DNA from: Botryotinia globosa | Taxonomy: Eukaryota; Ascomycota; Leotiomycetes; Helotiales; Sclerotiniaceae | NCBI GenBank assembly: GCA_014898425.1 | Contig: RCSZ01000014.1 | Coordinates: 1,426,001-1,490,000, forward strand | Reading direction: 5' to 3' | Length of the DNA stretch: 64,000 bases | Shown: piece after piece, positions 37,706 through 48,600 of the stretch | How positions within the stretch are numbered: the stretch's first letter is position 1 | Layout of the letters: each line of letters begins with the position of its first letter | Translations under genes and position numbers: made by a program | Notes under the pieces: model-generated | Database searches by the model: none | Told to the model about the DNA's origin: nothing | What the model saw: only the letters and a program-made list of their open reading frames with translations

Positions 37706-40700
37706 ATGGCACCATCAAAATCTGGACCACCTGTCGCTCCTTATGCGAAAGATGAAAAAGTTCTCTGCTTTCATCATGATTTGTTGTATGAAGCCAAGGT
37801 TCTAGACACGAGACCAACAGAAGATGGCTCCAGCTGGCAATGCAAGATTCATTATAAGGGGTAAGAAATTCTCTCTAAATCTCGATATATAGCTAGCTAC
37901 CTAGCTACCTAGCTACCTAGGTATATATGGACATATGGACATATGTACTATTAGCTTTTTGTAAGGAGAAGACGTGTTAACATAATCTTTCTCGAATAGA
38001 TGGAAAGCAACGTGAGTTAAATTTAAATCTGAATTCATGGGAATCGTTCGAATCTTCTGGGTCATCTGTCTCACTCTCACTCATTATCTCGATGAAAAAA
38101 GACGATTGGAGAGAAGAAAGAGAAAGAACGCACTTCTACTCGTCTTTGAGCTACTTTCCAAAGCTGGATGATATGTAGCGAGATGGTTGAACAGTTGAGT
38201 ATACCGTATACCTACCTCCTCCTACCTTCCTTGTAATCCCAGTGCAGAAGTCTTGGAACATCCATATTCAAGCTTCAAAACTTTCATTCCCGATACTGAT
38301 AACGATATACTTTGTCGAGTTCCATCGTATGGCATGGTATTCTATTGTATCGTGTCCTATGATATCGTATTATATCATATCAAATTGTACGGTTCAGACA
38401 ACTAAAATCATATCCATATTCAACTCGATCTCAATTCCCCCCTTTCCCCCAAAGTTCATTCATTCTCTGTATCAACATGTCCCAAACTTCCCCTCCAAAG
38501 CCATCACGATCACTTCGACCTCGTATTCGTACTTTGAAAGAATTGGATGGCAATTTGCCCCGAACAAGAAATCAAGCAGAATCTAACCACGATAACGAAA
38601 ACAGTTGGGATGATTGGGTACCTCAAGATCGAGTAATGAAGTTCAATGACGATAACAAAGAGCTTGCCGCTCAACTTCATCAAGAGATGAAGAAGATGAG
38701 CCAGAAGCCCAAGTCCGCAACTTCAGCAGGTGGTAAGAAGATTGGTGGACGAACAAATGGATCGGACTTTGGTTCGGGTCGTGGCAGTGAAGAAAGACAT
38801 GCCAGCGTAGCAGCTCAAGGAGGTGGAAGAGGTGGTCCAAGAAGAAATCGTGATTATGATTTGGAACAAGTAAGTTTTGTTTATTTCTATTGATTCCTTT
38901 GATTCCTGATACTCTGATACTCTGATATTATGATTCTGAAATGCTGAAAATCCCAATTCCTCCCCTCCCATATCGTTTTATTCATTTTTCCTTATAATTA
39001 CATCAATTTACCTCGAGAGGTGGTATAAGAGATACGAGAAGTGTTTCCAGAATGATTAGTTTGACCTTCTCTCAAATTTTGGGTTCTCGCTTGCCAAATT
39101 TGGAAAATCGTAACATCTTCTCTCTTCTTCTTATTGTTAAAGTTGTCGCCAAACAACAATATAAATTGATGCCCCATCAATACAATCATTTCAGGAACAC
39201 AATACAACGCAATAAGAAAAATATCAGATTGCTGGGCATTCAAAGCTTTTCTTTTGCTTTCGATCGCTACCAACATTTGACAAAATTCTGTTACTGCGCC
39301 TTTTTGAATCACAGTCTCAAAGTATTCAATTTCTCAAACTTCAATCAACCACAACAACAACTTCAAATATTACTTCAAACCTTCTCTTGAGAACTCTTCA
39401 AAGATGGGTCCTCCTATTGTACCAGCTATTAAAGCTCGTGCGAATCGTCTTGCGAAGAAAATCGGCATTTCATCCTCTCAAAATAAAATCCAGAAACCGC
39501 AAGTGACCAATGTAAGTCGCCCTCCGCTCCTTCATTAATTCAATCACTCATGACTGTTTTAGGTAAATGAGAAGACCAAGGCAAAGGCCAAGGTCAAGGC
39601 GGTCACAAAGGCAGTTGTGAAGGCAGTCAATAATTTGGCTGCACCACCAGTTAATGTACGGAGAAGTGCGAGAGAGAAATGTCCAGCACAACCATATGAT
39701 TCCTCAGTCATTGATTCTGGCAACTTAATGGTTACCAAACCAAAGCCAGTAATGAATGGAAAGAACCCAGATTGGGCTAATCCTAAGAGCGAGCATTGGA
39801 ATGTTGATAAATTTCTCAAAAACGACTCTATGGTCCCAAAAACAAATTTGGATGCAAGACCACCCAAGGATTTTCAGTTCATCTCCAACAACTCCATTCG
39901 AAATCCTGAAACATATCGACCAGATAAATCTAACTACGTTTACAAACCAAAAGAGAAATCGGCTCCAGTTCATCCTAAGCTTCAAGCTCATATCAAAAAG
40001 GGCACCGACACCAAACCTTTGCGGCAGTGGTATGCAGATTACGAGCCTGGTCAAATCAATCCTATCGCTGGTCGATTATTTGATGATAATCAATTACCTC
40101 CCCCACAACTAAAACGAAAGAGACTTTTTCCTCTATCATACAGTGAAGAGCGCATAGAAGAGATCATGAAGCCTCCTCCAAAGAAACCTAGGCTCATTCT
40201 TAACAATGGGTTAAATAAACCTGCCCTAAAGAAGACTGCTGGAAAGGCCGTCTCAAAGACCGCTCAAAAGGCTTCTCCAAAAAACAATGGCACAGCTGCT
40301 AGCGCAGAGATTGAGAAGAAAGTGAAATTTGAAAAGGAAACGAAGAGTGCTTCTGAAGTCAGAGGAGAACGTCTTATCAAAACCACCAAGAAGATGTTAC
40401 CACGCATTTTGAACTCAAATATTGTCATGGAAAGACGTGATTTTAACTATTTACAGGAGGAAAACTTTCATAATCGACCATCCATCAACCTTGTCATCCC
40501 CGATCATATCAAAGCAATTCTTGTTGATGACTGGGAGAATGTCACTAAGAATCAACAACTTGTACCATTACCCCACCATAAATCTGTCGATCAAATCTTG
40601 AATGATTGGCTCGAATTTGAGAAACCAAAGAGACCCGTTGGCAGTGCCCAGGCGGACATCCTGGAAGAGATTGTCGCTGGTTTGAAGGAGTATTTCGAGA

Positions 40701-41114
40701 GATGCCTTCCTCGCATTCTTCTGTACAGGTGTGTTCATTCTGAGGATACCTCTACTTGTCTCTAACCGATTACACATAGGTTTGAACGTCAACAGCACAT
40801 GGACTTCCGTGAATTATGGGATGATGACTCATACCCACATAGCTCCGCATGTGATACCTATGGTGCTGAGCACTTATGCCGTCTTTTGGGTAAGACTGAC
40901 ATTCCATTCCTTAAAACTACATCACTGATGATGTATAGTCACTCTGCCTGAACTCATTGCTCAAACCAATATGGATTTACAATCTGTTAATCGTCTCCGG
41001 GAGGAACTTGGCAAGTTGACCAATTGGATCGGCAAGAATGCTAAAGATTACTTTGTCACTGAATACGAGACACCTGGCGCAGAATATGTTGACAAGGCTC
41101 GAAACCCCAATTAG
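37706..41114 (+). CDS. eaf3: Chromatin reader Eaf3/MRG15 (six exons, 329 aa)
   Basis: Subunit of NuA4 acetyltransferase and Rpd3S deacetylase; its chromo-barrel domain binds methylated H3K36. Exons are 37706-37860, 38000-38011 (12 bases), 38605-38869, 40457-40728, 40780-40889 and 40939-41114, all with GT-AG introns and frame kept. The chromo barrel (residues 1-75) has KVLCFHHDLLYEAKVL and HYKGWKATWDDWVPQDRV, built across exons 1, 2 and 3. A Lys/Gly-rich linker leads to the MRG domain, starting EENFHNRPSINLVIPDHIK and including DDWENVTKNQQLVPLP, SACDTYGAEHLCRLL and LPELIAQTNMD. The length is normal. What is odd is intron 2 (593 bases) and intron 3 (1587 bases), far longer than others in the window, each holding an ATG-started frame continuous with the next eaf3 exon (see findings). 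Nuclear. Confidence 0.93.
38477..38869 (+). CDS. Possible alternative first exon of eaf3 (ATG inside intron 2)
   Basis: An open frame starts at 38477 (MSQTSPPKPSRSLRPRIRTL) within the 593-base intron 2 and runs without a break through the acceptor into exon 3 (WDDWVPQDRV). Spliced to exons 4-6 it would give 316 residues lacking the first half of the chromo barrel. The 80 bases before the ATG are pyrimidine-rich (cccccctttccccc) and end tgtatcaacATG, like a normal fungal leader. This may be chance openness: 43 codons precede the acceptor. No expression evidence is available. Confidence 0.3.
39404..41114 (+). CDS. Alternative or nested transcript: novel basic N-terminus fused to MRG domain (519 aa)
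   Basis: Inside eaf3 intron 3, an ATG at 39404 (MGPPIVPAIKARANRLAKK) begins 36 codons ending at a GTAAGT donor. An acceptor at 39561-39562 (TTTTAG) opens exon 39563-40728, which runs in frame for about 298 codons before meeting the eaf3 MRG exon at 40457. Joined to 40780-40889 and 40939-41114 the frame holds for 519 residues. The upstream leader (caatcaaccacaacaacaac, then tcttcaaagATG) looks like a genuine 5' untranslated region. The N-terminal region is basic and proline-rich, with WANPKSEHWNVDKFLKND, LRQWYADYEPGQINPIAGR and KRKRLFPLSYSEERIEEIM plus a likely nuclear signal PPPKKPRLIL. I do not recognise it. It could be a second promoter isoform, a gene nested in the intron that captured the MRG exons, or a readthrough artefact. 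Amino-acid composition is clearly protein-like rather than random. Confidence 0.6.
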
Positions 41115-42354
41115 AGAGTAATGTTTTGCATGGGAGATGGAAAGGTGCAAACATGCAAAAGTGAATGGACAGGTGGATTTGGAGATGTATAATAGCATGG
41201 AATGGAGAATGGCGCTTGCTGTTTTTCTGGCTTTTGTTTTCAGGGGAAGAATTGAATCTTGTATTAAAGGTGAATCAAGGGAAGATTCAATCGAAAGTTG
41301 AATCTGGGGAAGGAAAGGAAATTGTTTGGCAGGTTTCTGCTATCACTGCTATTTGTTTCTGCAATAGCAATGGGAAAGGAAGATTTTGACGAACCAGCAT
41401 CTGGCGTGGCAGGACAGTTAGATAGATTAAGAGAGCAGACATGTGAAAGAATCTTATTTAAATCGATTGATGGATGGATCATGGTAGATTCTATTGGGCA
41501 GTATTGTTGGCATGGTAGATATTCGATTGTGTTGGGTTCAACCCTTGACTTTGGTCTCGAGCTTGTAGTTTAGCATTGTGATTACGGATTACAGATTACA
41601 TGACTTCTCATCTCAGTCTTTTTTTAGTTGTGTTTGAACTTGCCTTGCAGATGTATGGACATCAATCAGTGCATGCAAATCCTCTCAGTGATATGCATGT
41701 CGAATTTGCTTAAGATGAAGACAAAGCAGTCCACAATTCCAGGGTACATGTGAGAATTTCATCTGCAATCTGTAGGGGTATTGATATTAGAATTGAAGGT
41801 CTCAGATTTTAAGTGCGATTTCACATCCTCGCCACCCTCATGTGGTTTTTCTTTGGCAAATAGCTAAATATGCTTTTATAGTACATGCGTATGTCTTGTG
41901 TGCAGAAAGACCCAGAACTCCAGCTATGTGAGAGCGGCTTGAGCGAAGTGTGTGAGGGTGATGCTGGGCAGGTAATGTGAGGTGGGTTACAGGGAGGGAG
42001 AAGGTGGAAGGCGGAGGGCGAATGATGTAGCAGTCTATCTTGGAAGGGAGAGAGTGGACGGTGCTGAGTTTGACTGCTTGTCATCGCGAGTAATGCGTAT
42101 CTTTTCTGCACTGAAAGTCTCCCTGGTTCCTCGTACGCATTGGAAATTATTCCAATCTTAATCGCAATTATAATGCAGACCAACTATGTCCCATCCCCAA
42201 ATCGAATGTACAGATTTATACATGGTATCGCCCTCTCAATCCCCAGGGTCTCCACCCAGCCCTCCATTCTAATCTTCCTTTCTTTTCTCTTTCATGCTAT
42301 CTCTACTCCTAGTCCCATGCACTCCATCCCTCCGTTCCTCGCTTCCTCAACCCC
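41115..42354. other. Intergenic region between convergent eaf3 and uL30m genes
   Basis: About 1.2 kb between 3' ends. Short frames on both strands (for example 41298-41573 plus, 41821-42183 minus) match nothing and overlap one another. The first part is expected to be eaf3 3' untranslated sequence. Nothing else is seen. Confidence 0.45.
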
Positions 42355-42819
42355 TCAAACCACACTTGTTTCCAACTCCTTCTCAACAACGAACCCACTC
42401 TCAGGCCTCCTGCTCTCCCTCTCTTGCCTCTTACTCCTCCTCTCCTTCGTTTCCTCTACCTCAACCAATTCCTTGACCTTCATAATCTGTCCTGCAATAT
42501 CGGAAGAAACAGGATGATACACACTACTCGTTCTTTTATGCAATCCCAAGAACTTCAACACACGCGAGGATTTCTTCGGGAGTCCAATAGCAGATCGGGT
42601 GAGGGTAATGCGGAAATAGGATGTTGGTGTGGGAGGAGGAGATTTCTGCCAGGGCTTTTGGTGGAAGACTTTGGTTGGGGATGAAGAGGAGGGAGTGGTG
42701 GATGGAGAGGTTTGGGAGATGGCTTTGGGTGCGTTTTTGCTGATTTGGTGGAGAGTGGAGGGGAGAGGTTTGGATGAACGGATGGCGCGGGCGAGAGGGG
42801 CCGCGGTAGTGGTGGACAT
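42355..42819 (-). CDS. mrpl33: Mitochondrial large-subunit ribosomal protein uL30m
   Basis: Single-exon gene of 154 residues. The core SYFRITLTRSAIGLPKKSSR followed by VLKFLGLHKRTSSVYHPVSS and IAGQIMKVKELVEVEE is the ribosomal L30 ferredoxin-like fold as found in fungal mitochondrial uL30m (Mrpl33 in yeast). The first 40 residues (MSTTTAAPLARAIRSSKPLP and on) are rich in Ser, Ala and Arg and fit a mitochondrial targeting sequence. The C-terminal tail is charged. A donor-like sequence directly upstream suggests a leader intron, which is not needed for coding. Acts in the mitochondrial matrix. Confidence 0.88.
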   Translation of the reverse strand: MSTTTAAPLARAIRSSKPLPSTLHQISKNAPKAISQTSPSTTPSSSSPTKVFHQKPWQKSPPPTPTSYFRITLTRSAIGLPKKSSRVLKFLGLHKRTSSVYHPVSSDIAGQIMKVKELVEVEETKERRSKRQERESRRPESGFVVEKELETSVV

Positions 42820-43360
42820 TGCGGGTGGTGGTTACGTGGTTTTGGTTGTTTTGGGTGTCTGTGAAAGAGGTTAGAGGGGTTGTTCTGAGATGAGGGAGAG
42901 GAAGAAGTGAATGCGAGGAGTAGAGATTGTAAATCACAATGCACATAAAAGCATCAAGAACTAAATGAAATAATGCACCTTGTAAATACCAGCACAAATT
43001 TCAATGGCTTGTCCCGCACTGTAAATGTCGCCGTTGCCAGTATATCGAATGTTCAAACGAGAGAAATATATTGTAAATATCAAACCAGGATTCTCGGGAG
43101 TCGGGAATTCTTTCCACCGTTACATGCCACGCTAGTCCTCGTTTTGGGATTATGCACATAATGTCTCATACACTATTGATCTTTCAATTGATTGCACAGA
43201 TTCATGATTTCATTTCTGTAAACTGTTTCCTGGCAATTTAGAATTGCCAATAAAGCTCTGCGAGAGCTATACTTTTCCACTTGGTCTCGAATAAGATCTG
43301 CGCGCATAACCCCTACTCCCCTCCTTCTTGAGCTCCTGTAGCTCCCAAACCACCGCAAAA
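42820..43360. promoter_or_regulatory. Divergent promoter region of uL30m and sec6
   Basis: About 540 bases between two divergent starts. Overlapping minus-strand frames here (42536-42997) are shadows that extend from the uL30m gene. No clear TATA box was identified. Confidence 0.4.
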
Positions 43361-45631
43361 ATGACCATGGATGTCTCCTCCATCAAGCTCTCCGATCTCC
43401 TCCACCACCCCGATGACCTCGACAAAATCCCCGCCCTGAAACTCGAATACACGCGCAAGAAATCCGCTGTCGATTCGCAACTGCGTTCTGGTCTGAAAGA
43501 ACAACTCGAAGTTACTCAGGCGGGTATGCATGGGATTACCGATGGCCAAAGAACGGTTCAGTTGATCAAGGATGAGATGATGAAGATTGATAAGCTATGC
43601 GCCGAGGCGCAGAATATGATTAAGGATTTTCCAAACATTAATCTGGTGAGCCAGACGCATAGGAATTTCATGGCGGTAGAAACGATGCGTAGGAATTTGG
43701 TAGATTTTAATGAGAGGTTAACGAAGGTGGAGGGGCTTTTGAGAGAGGATGATGCGGATGAAGATAATATGGGGAATTTGCTCGCGATTCATTATGAATT
43801 GACGCAGTTGAGGAATATTAGGGATGATGCTATGGAGCAGATATTGAGGGCTGATGATGCGGGATTGCAGGGGACGTTGGAGGATTACTTCGCGAGGCTA
43901 GATGATACGATTGATTGGTTTGATGAACATATTGGAAAGGTGGCTATGAATCTGATAGAGGTGGTTGTGCAGGGGAATAGCAGCTTGGTGGTGAGATTGG
44001 CGGTGGTTATTGAGGCCGAGGAGAAGAGTGACAAGAGGGTTATGGCGCTGCAGGAGGCGTTGAAGGATCATAAGGAGATGGCGGCGAGATTTAAGAGTAT
44101 CACGGATGGGGCGAAGAGTACGAGAGGGTATAAAGAGAAGTTTTTGATGGCTATTAAGCTTAAGGCCGAAGCGGACATTGAAGGAACCAAACAGACATTT
44201 TTGGAGGACCCCTCGAAATTGGAGAAGGGTTTGAGATGGTTCTTCAACGATTTGAATGCGGTCAAACAGGGAATGGTACCATTGATGCCGAAGAAATGGA
44301 AAATCCTCAAGACATACGGAAATATTTATCATCAATTGATGCATGATTTTCTCATTGACATGATCGACGATAAAGAGACGACCCAGGCGAATAATTTGGC
44401 GATATTGAACTGGCCGGAAAAGTACTATACGAAAATGAATAAGCTGGGGTTTAAGAAGGACGAATTGAAGCCGCATGTCATAGACGGAAGGGAACAGGAA
44501 ATGATCAGAAATTTCGAACAGATCATTATCAAGTACTTGGATGAATGGCTTGATCGAATTTTCGCAACAGAAAAGAAAGATTTCGATGGGAGGAATGTGG
44601 ATGGTTCGAATTTGGATCAGGACGAATACGGATACTTTCGAACGAAGAACTTGGTCGATATGTGGCGTATGTTACGTGAACAAATTGATGCCGCGAGTGC
44701 TAGTCAGAGAATGGATATCGTTGAAGGGGTGGTTGATATCATGATCGTGCGTTTGAAGACTCGCCAACAAACATGGCAAGAGATGCTCGATATTGAAGCC
44801 GCGAAATACTTCAATGCAACTACTGAACTGGAGGGTTTCCAAGCTTTACAGGATTGGCTTGTTGCTACTGCTAACGATCAAATCGCTTGTATTGATGATA
44901 ATGAAGATGAGGGACGATTCGGATACCTTACGAGCTTTAGACAAAAATTCGAACCGCTCGTTTCGACTACATACCTCGAACGAGTAGATGTCGAGATTAC
45001 TAGTCTTAACGATGGATATGTTGATCTAAGTACGCATTGCATATCCAAATTCGCAACCTTGATCTTCGCCGTCGATTTCAAAACCGTCATGCCGGATTTC
45101 TTCACACCAAAATGGTATACAAATACAGCTATGAAGCAAATGATTGTCACATTCGAAGAATATATCAATGATTATAAGAATGTCCTTCATCAGTCCCTAC
45201 TGGATATCTTTATCGAAGAACTCGCCATCGAACTTCTCATTCAATACCTCGGCTGCGTCCGCAACAAAGGTGCGAAGTTCAAGAGGGCGGATCCATTCAA
45301 AGACAAAATCTTCAATGATGTCTCGACAGCCTTTGAATTCTTCAATAGTAATACATATCTCACGGAAGACGTAAGGAATATTATCGTAGGTAAATGGGCG
45401 GTAACGCAAAGTTTCCTCGAGATTCTAGAGTGCGAGAAGGGAGCGGTGCAGGATATGGTAGAGGGGTTCAAGAGGGAATACTGGGATTTGCAGCTTGGCT
45501 GGGTGGAGGCGGTTTTGAGAGCGAGAGATGATTTTGATAGGAGTATGCTTAAGGGTGTGAAGGAGAGGTGGGGGAATGTTATGGGAGACTTGGAGAGAGG
45601 GGGGGAGACGATTATGGCAAGGGTTAAGTAG
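43361..45631 (+). CDS. sec6: Exocyst complex subunit Sec6 (756 aa)
   Basis: Tethers secretory vesicles to the plasma membrane at growing tips. Single uninterrupted frame; start at 43361 (MTMDVSSIKLSDLLHHPDDL, caaaaATGACC) rather than the longer frame from 43328, which has no ATG. Length is normal for the family (about 750). The N-terminal coiled coil includes LIKDEMMKIDKLCAEAQNMI and SQTHRNFMAVETMRRNLVDF, characteristic of Sec6. The central and C-terminal helical bundles contain WRMLREQIDAASASQRMDI, VVDIMIVRLKTRQQTWQEML and VMPDFFTPKWY. No signal peptide or membrane segment, as expected for a peripheral cytosolic complex. Confidence 0.95.
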   Translation: MTMDVSSIKLSDLLHHPDDLDKIPALKLEYTRKKSAVDSQLRSGLKEQLEVTQAGMHGITDGQRTVQLIKDEMMKIDKLCAEAQNMIKDFPNINLVSQTHRNFMAVETMRRNLVDFNERLTKVEGLLREDDADEDNMGNLLAIHYELTQLRNIRDDAMEQILRADDAGLQGTLEDYFARLDDTIDWFDEHIGKVAMNLIEVVVQGNSSLVVRLAVVIEAEEKSDKRVMALQEALKDHKEMAARFKSITDGAKSTRGYKEKFLMAIKLKAEADIEGTKQTFLEDPSKLEKGLRWFFNDLNAVKQGMVPLMPKKWKILKTYGNIYHQLMHDFLIDMIDDKETTQANNLAILNWPEKYYTKMNKLGFKKDELKPHVIDGREQEMIRNFEQIIIKYLDEWLDRIFATEKKDFDGRNVDGSNLDQDEYGYFRTKNLVDMWRMLREQIDAASASQRMDIVEGVVDIMIVRLKTRQQTWQEMLDIEAAKYFNATTELEGFQALQDWLVATANDQIACIDDNEDEGRFGYLTSFRQKFEPLVSTTYLERVDVEITSLNDGYVDLSTHCISKFATLIFAVDFKTVMPDFFTPKWYTNTAMKQMIVTFEEYINDYKNVLHQSLLDIFIEELAIELLIQYLGCVRNKGAKFKRADPFKDKIFNDVSTAFEFFNSNTYLTEDVRNIIVGKWAVTQSFLEILECEKGAVQDMVEGFKREYWDLQLGWVEAVLRARDDFDRSMLKGVKERWGNVMGDLERGGETIMARVK

Positions 45632-48600
45632 GGTTAGTTGTGGTTGTGGTTATGCTTATGGGTGTGAAGTGCGTTTATTGGAATAGGAAACCTGTGCGAC
45701 TGTGCAGTGTAGTGTGAAGCTTGCATGCATGGAAATGGGAATCATGGGTTCGGATTTGTGTTTGAGCGTGGCGTTGGGCGTTGCTATCTTTCTCACGGGA
45801 TTCAAAATCCTATGTCTATATATATCGTCCTCGGTGAGGGAATTGATGAGAAGCTTATGCATGGATAGACAAACAGACAGGCACAAAAAGCGTCGAAGAA
45901 TGAGTGGCAGGCTATGTCTGACTGGGTGCTAATGGTGATCTAACTACTTATTAGGTAGCAATTTAACATCGTACTGGTCACTTTTCTACGAACGAGAAAG
46001 AGTTTAAGTTTAATACTTCCGCCATTTGTTTTTCATCGTTTGTACCTAGATCATTCCGAGCCTATATGTACTGCTGGTGAAGCATACACGCAAAACAAAA
46101 ACCCTCAAGTAGGAAATGGCGATCAAAGTCATGAGTGAAAATCACCGGAATCAAGCGAATATTTGGAAAGCATAGGATTCGAGAAGATACCTAGAAAGAA
46201 AAAATATCTACTCTGTGGATTCGTATAATTGAGATTCAGGGGTAGCCCTGTTCTAGAAACATGACGAGTCTTGTGTCTCGAATCCAGGTGCGCCATGTGG
46301 TATTCCACTGTCAAACCCTCGATTCGTCTATCGAATTTCTTTTTGGTCCTTCAAGTTGCTTTTCAAGCGTGTCATGCGTATCGTGCTCCATTGACCCATT
46401 GTTGTTTACAGCCGTGTCAAGGTTACTGTGTCTCTATACTATGACACTATATCCACCCTGCGGAACAGTACCTGCGTTTCTTGACATGTGTTTTCGAGTG
46501 AAGCATGGATTTATTCGGTAGAAGATGGGGGTAATGATATCGTGGAATGCTTCGTAGATGTTTTTCTATTGGCAATCACTTCTGGAATGAATGAATGCCG
46601 GCTTCTGTGGATATGTAACTGAGAGCTTCGAGAAGCCGTGAAGGGAGAGTTGTTCGTATTTTGGCAGGACAAAGCATAGGAGCAGTAGACTTCTGCAAGA
46701 ATGCGGCGCTTTTGTGAGGTATGTTGATGGTTATGATGTTGAAAATAGGGTTAATTATTTGTAGGCTCTGAGTTTGAAGCTAGGCTGGAAGGTGTGTCGA
46801 TTCTGCTTGTTGAGATAATGTTGTCCGGGGAAAAGAGGGGGTTTCAACGTAAGAACTTGACGTTGATCTGTACGTGAGGTATTCGAGTTAAGGCGTAAGT
46901 TTGGAAGCTCTGTGTCCATCTCTTATCACTTCTCATTGTGATGTTCCCCTTAATGTCTAGCCAGGTTTTGAAGGAGTCGTTTCTGTATCCGAAATAGTCA
47001 GACATACGGCTTTAAAGAAGGTGTTCTAGAAAGTAATTACTTGTTAAACCAGTAGTAGTCGGATCAGACAAGCGAAGCCTTAATCTATGTGAGATTTTCC
47101 ATTTTGCCATGTCTCCAGAATTCATCCAGAAATTCACATGACAGAATCTTTCGCACACCATCCGCAGTTGAATATAGATAGGATTCGTTGTTTTAGAGAC
47201 AAATCTTCGCCAGAAGCCCAGATCTTCGCGTAAGGATAGTGCCTTGAGAGTAGTCAGGGGCTTGTGGGAGTCTGTTGCAGTCGTGTACGGTTTCTCCCAC
47301 AAGACTTCCTGAAGCTTTTAGAGCAGGTAGTTTTCATGAAGATGGTATTGCGAAGAGGTTTCCAGTGAGCTATGCTGTTGGGGCTAGTTGGAGTTGTCGG
47401 CTAGAGGATATCGAGGAAATAATCAAGGCGGCATCGGGATCCTAAAGACGAGTAACGAGTATGTGAACTGGCAGACTTGATAAAAAAGGGTTCCTGTCGT
47501 TATGACAACGGTGGCCGATGGAATGAGTAAGAGCTTTCAATAAAACAATCACTAGAACAAAGAAGATAGTAAAGACATAAATGCCCCGAGTATTTCGGGT
47601 GGAGATTGATAATTCATCACGGACATGTAGCTTCGAAACATTCAATTGAACCCCCTGCCTGGTCCATCTATAATTACAAACACTGAATTTTTGAAAAAAC
47701 TTCAAACTTTTAAAGCTTCCCTATGATAAACAAGATAGCAATGACGACGAATAGCGCAAATAAGATGACAGAAATCGATGTGTCAGGTTTGGACACCGTG
47801 AAACGCCAACGAAAATTCCTTCCCAGACCCGTCAACTCTGATTCACATGATATGGAATACATTGGATTGTATAAAGAATGATATTTCGACAGAAATTTGT
47901 CCCGTTTCATGGAATGATATCTGGAGAGCGGTGCGCCCAGGTATATGGACGTGTTCAGTAGAGGTGAAGATGCAAGCTTGTTGTTTCCGTGATGTGCTAC
48001 AAGAGCGCCTATCACCCTATCACAACATGATAGCTAATAATACCGACGGCTGCTGTGTGTTGTTCTTGAATTGGTGGAACGCATGAAGTTACATGCTCGG
48101 TCGAGAGATAATCCGGAAAAGTCATATCATGTGACGTTGCATTGTCATGTGGGCCAGTCTCTCCTTTTCGGAATGACCTAAGCGAAGACGACGACGGTGG
48201 ACATCAATAGTGTGACTCGAAGATTCTCCCGGTCGTGAATAAACAGCATAATCTCCAAGTCAATAAACCATTTTTCGAACAAATACGTGGCCCGTAAATC
48301 GGACTTCCGGCTAGAAGTCATGCTTAGTCAAAGAAGGTGCATAGTTTGGAAACCAAGCCAAACCAACAAAGCGTTCGCACAAATGCTCCCCGTAGGAAAT
48401 GATCAAAGTAACTCAGAAATTTTTGTTTCACTCATCTAAAAGACATCCAATACCTCAATACCTCGATTTCACGACCATCGCCTTGTCGTACACTGAACGT
48501 CATCCCAGTGCCTCAAACGAACAATACGATGAACTTCACCGACCCCTTTCCCATTGATGTTTCTTGAACATCTATGATGGACTGAATAGATGAGTTTACT

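Noticed and set aside
42536..42997. Alternative 153-codon minus-strand frame overlapping the uL30m gene
   Set aside because: Out of frame with the conserved uL30m core and rich in Pro/His low complexity.
43898..44476. 192-codon minus-strand frame inside sec6
   Set aside because: Antisense to strongly conserved sec6 sequence; no start context or splice support.
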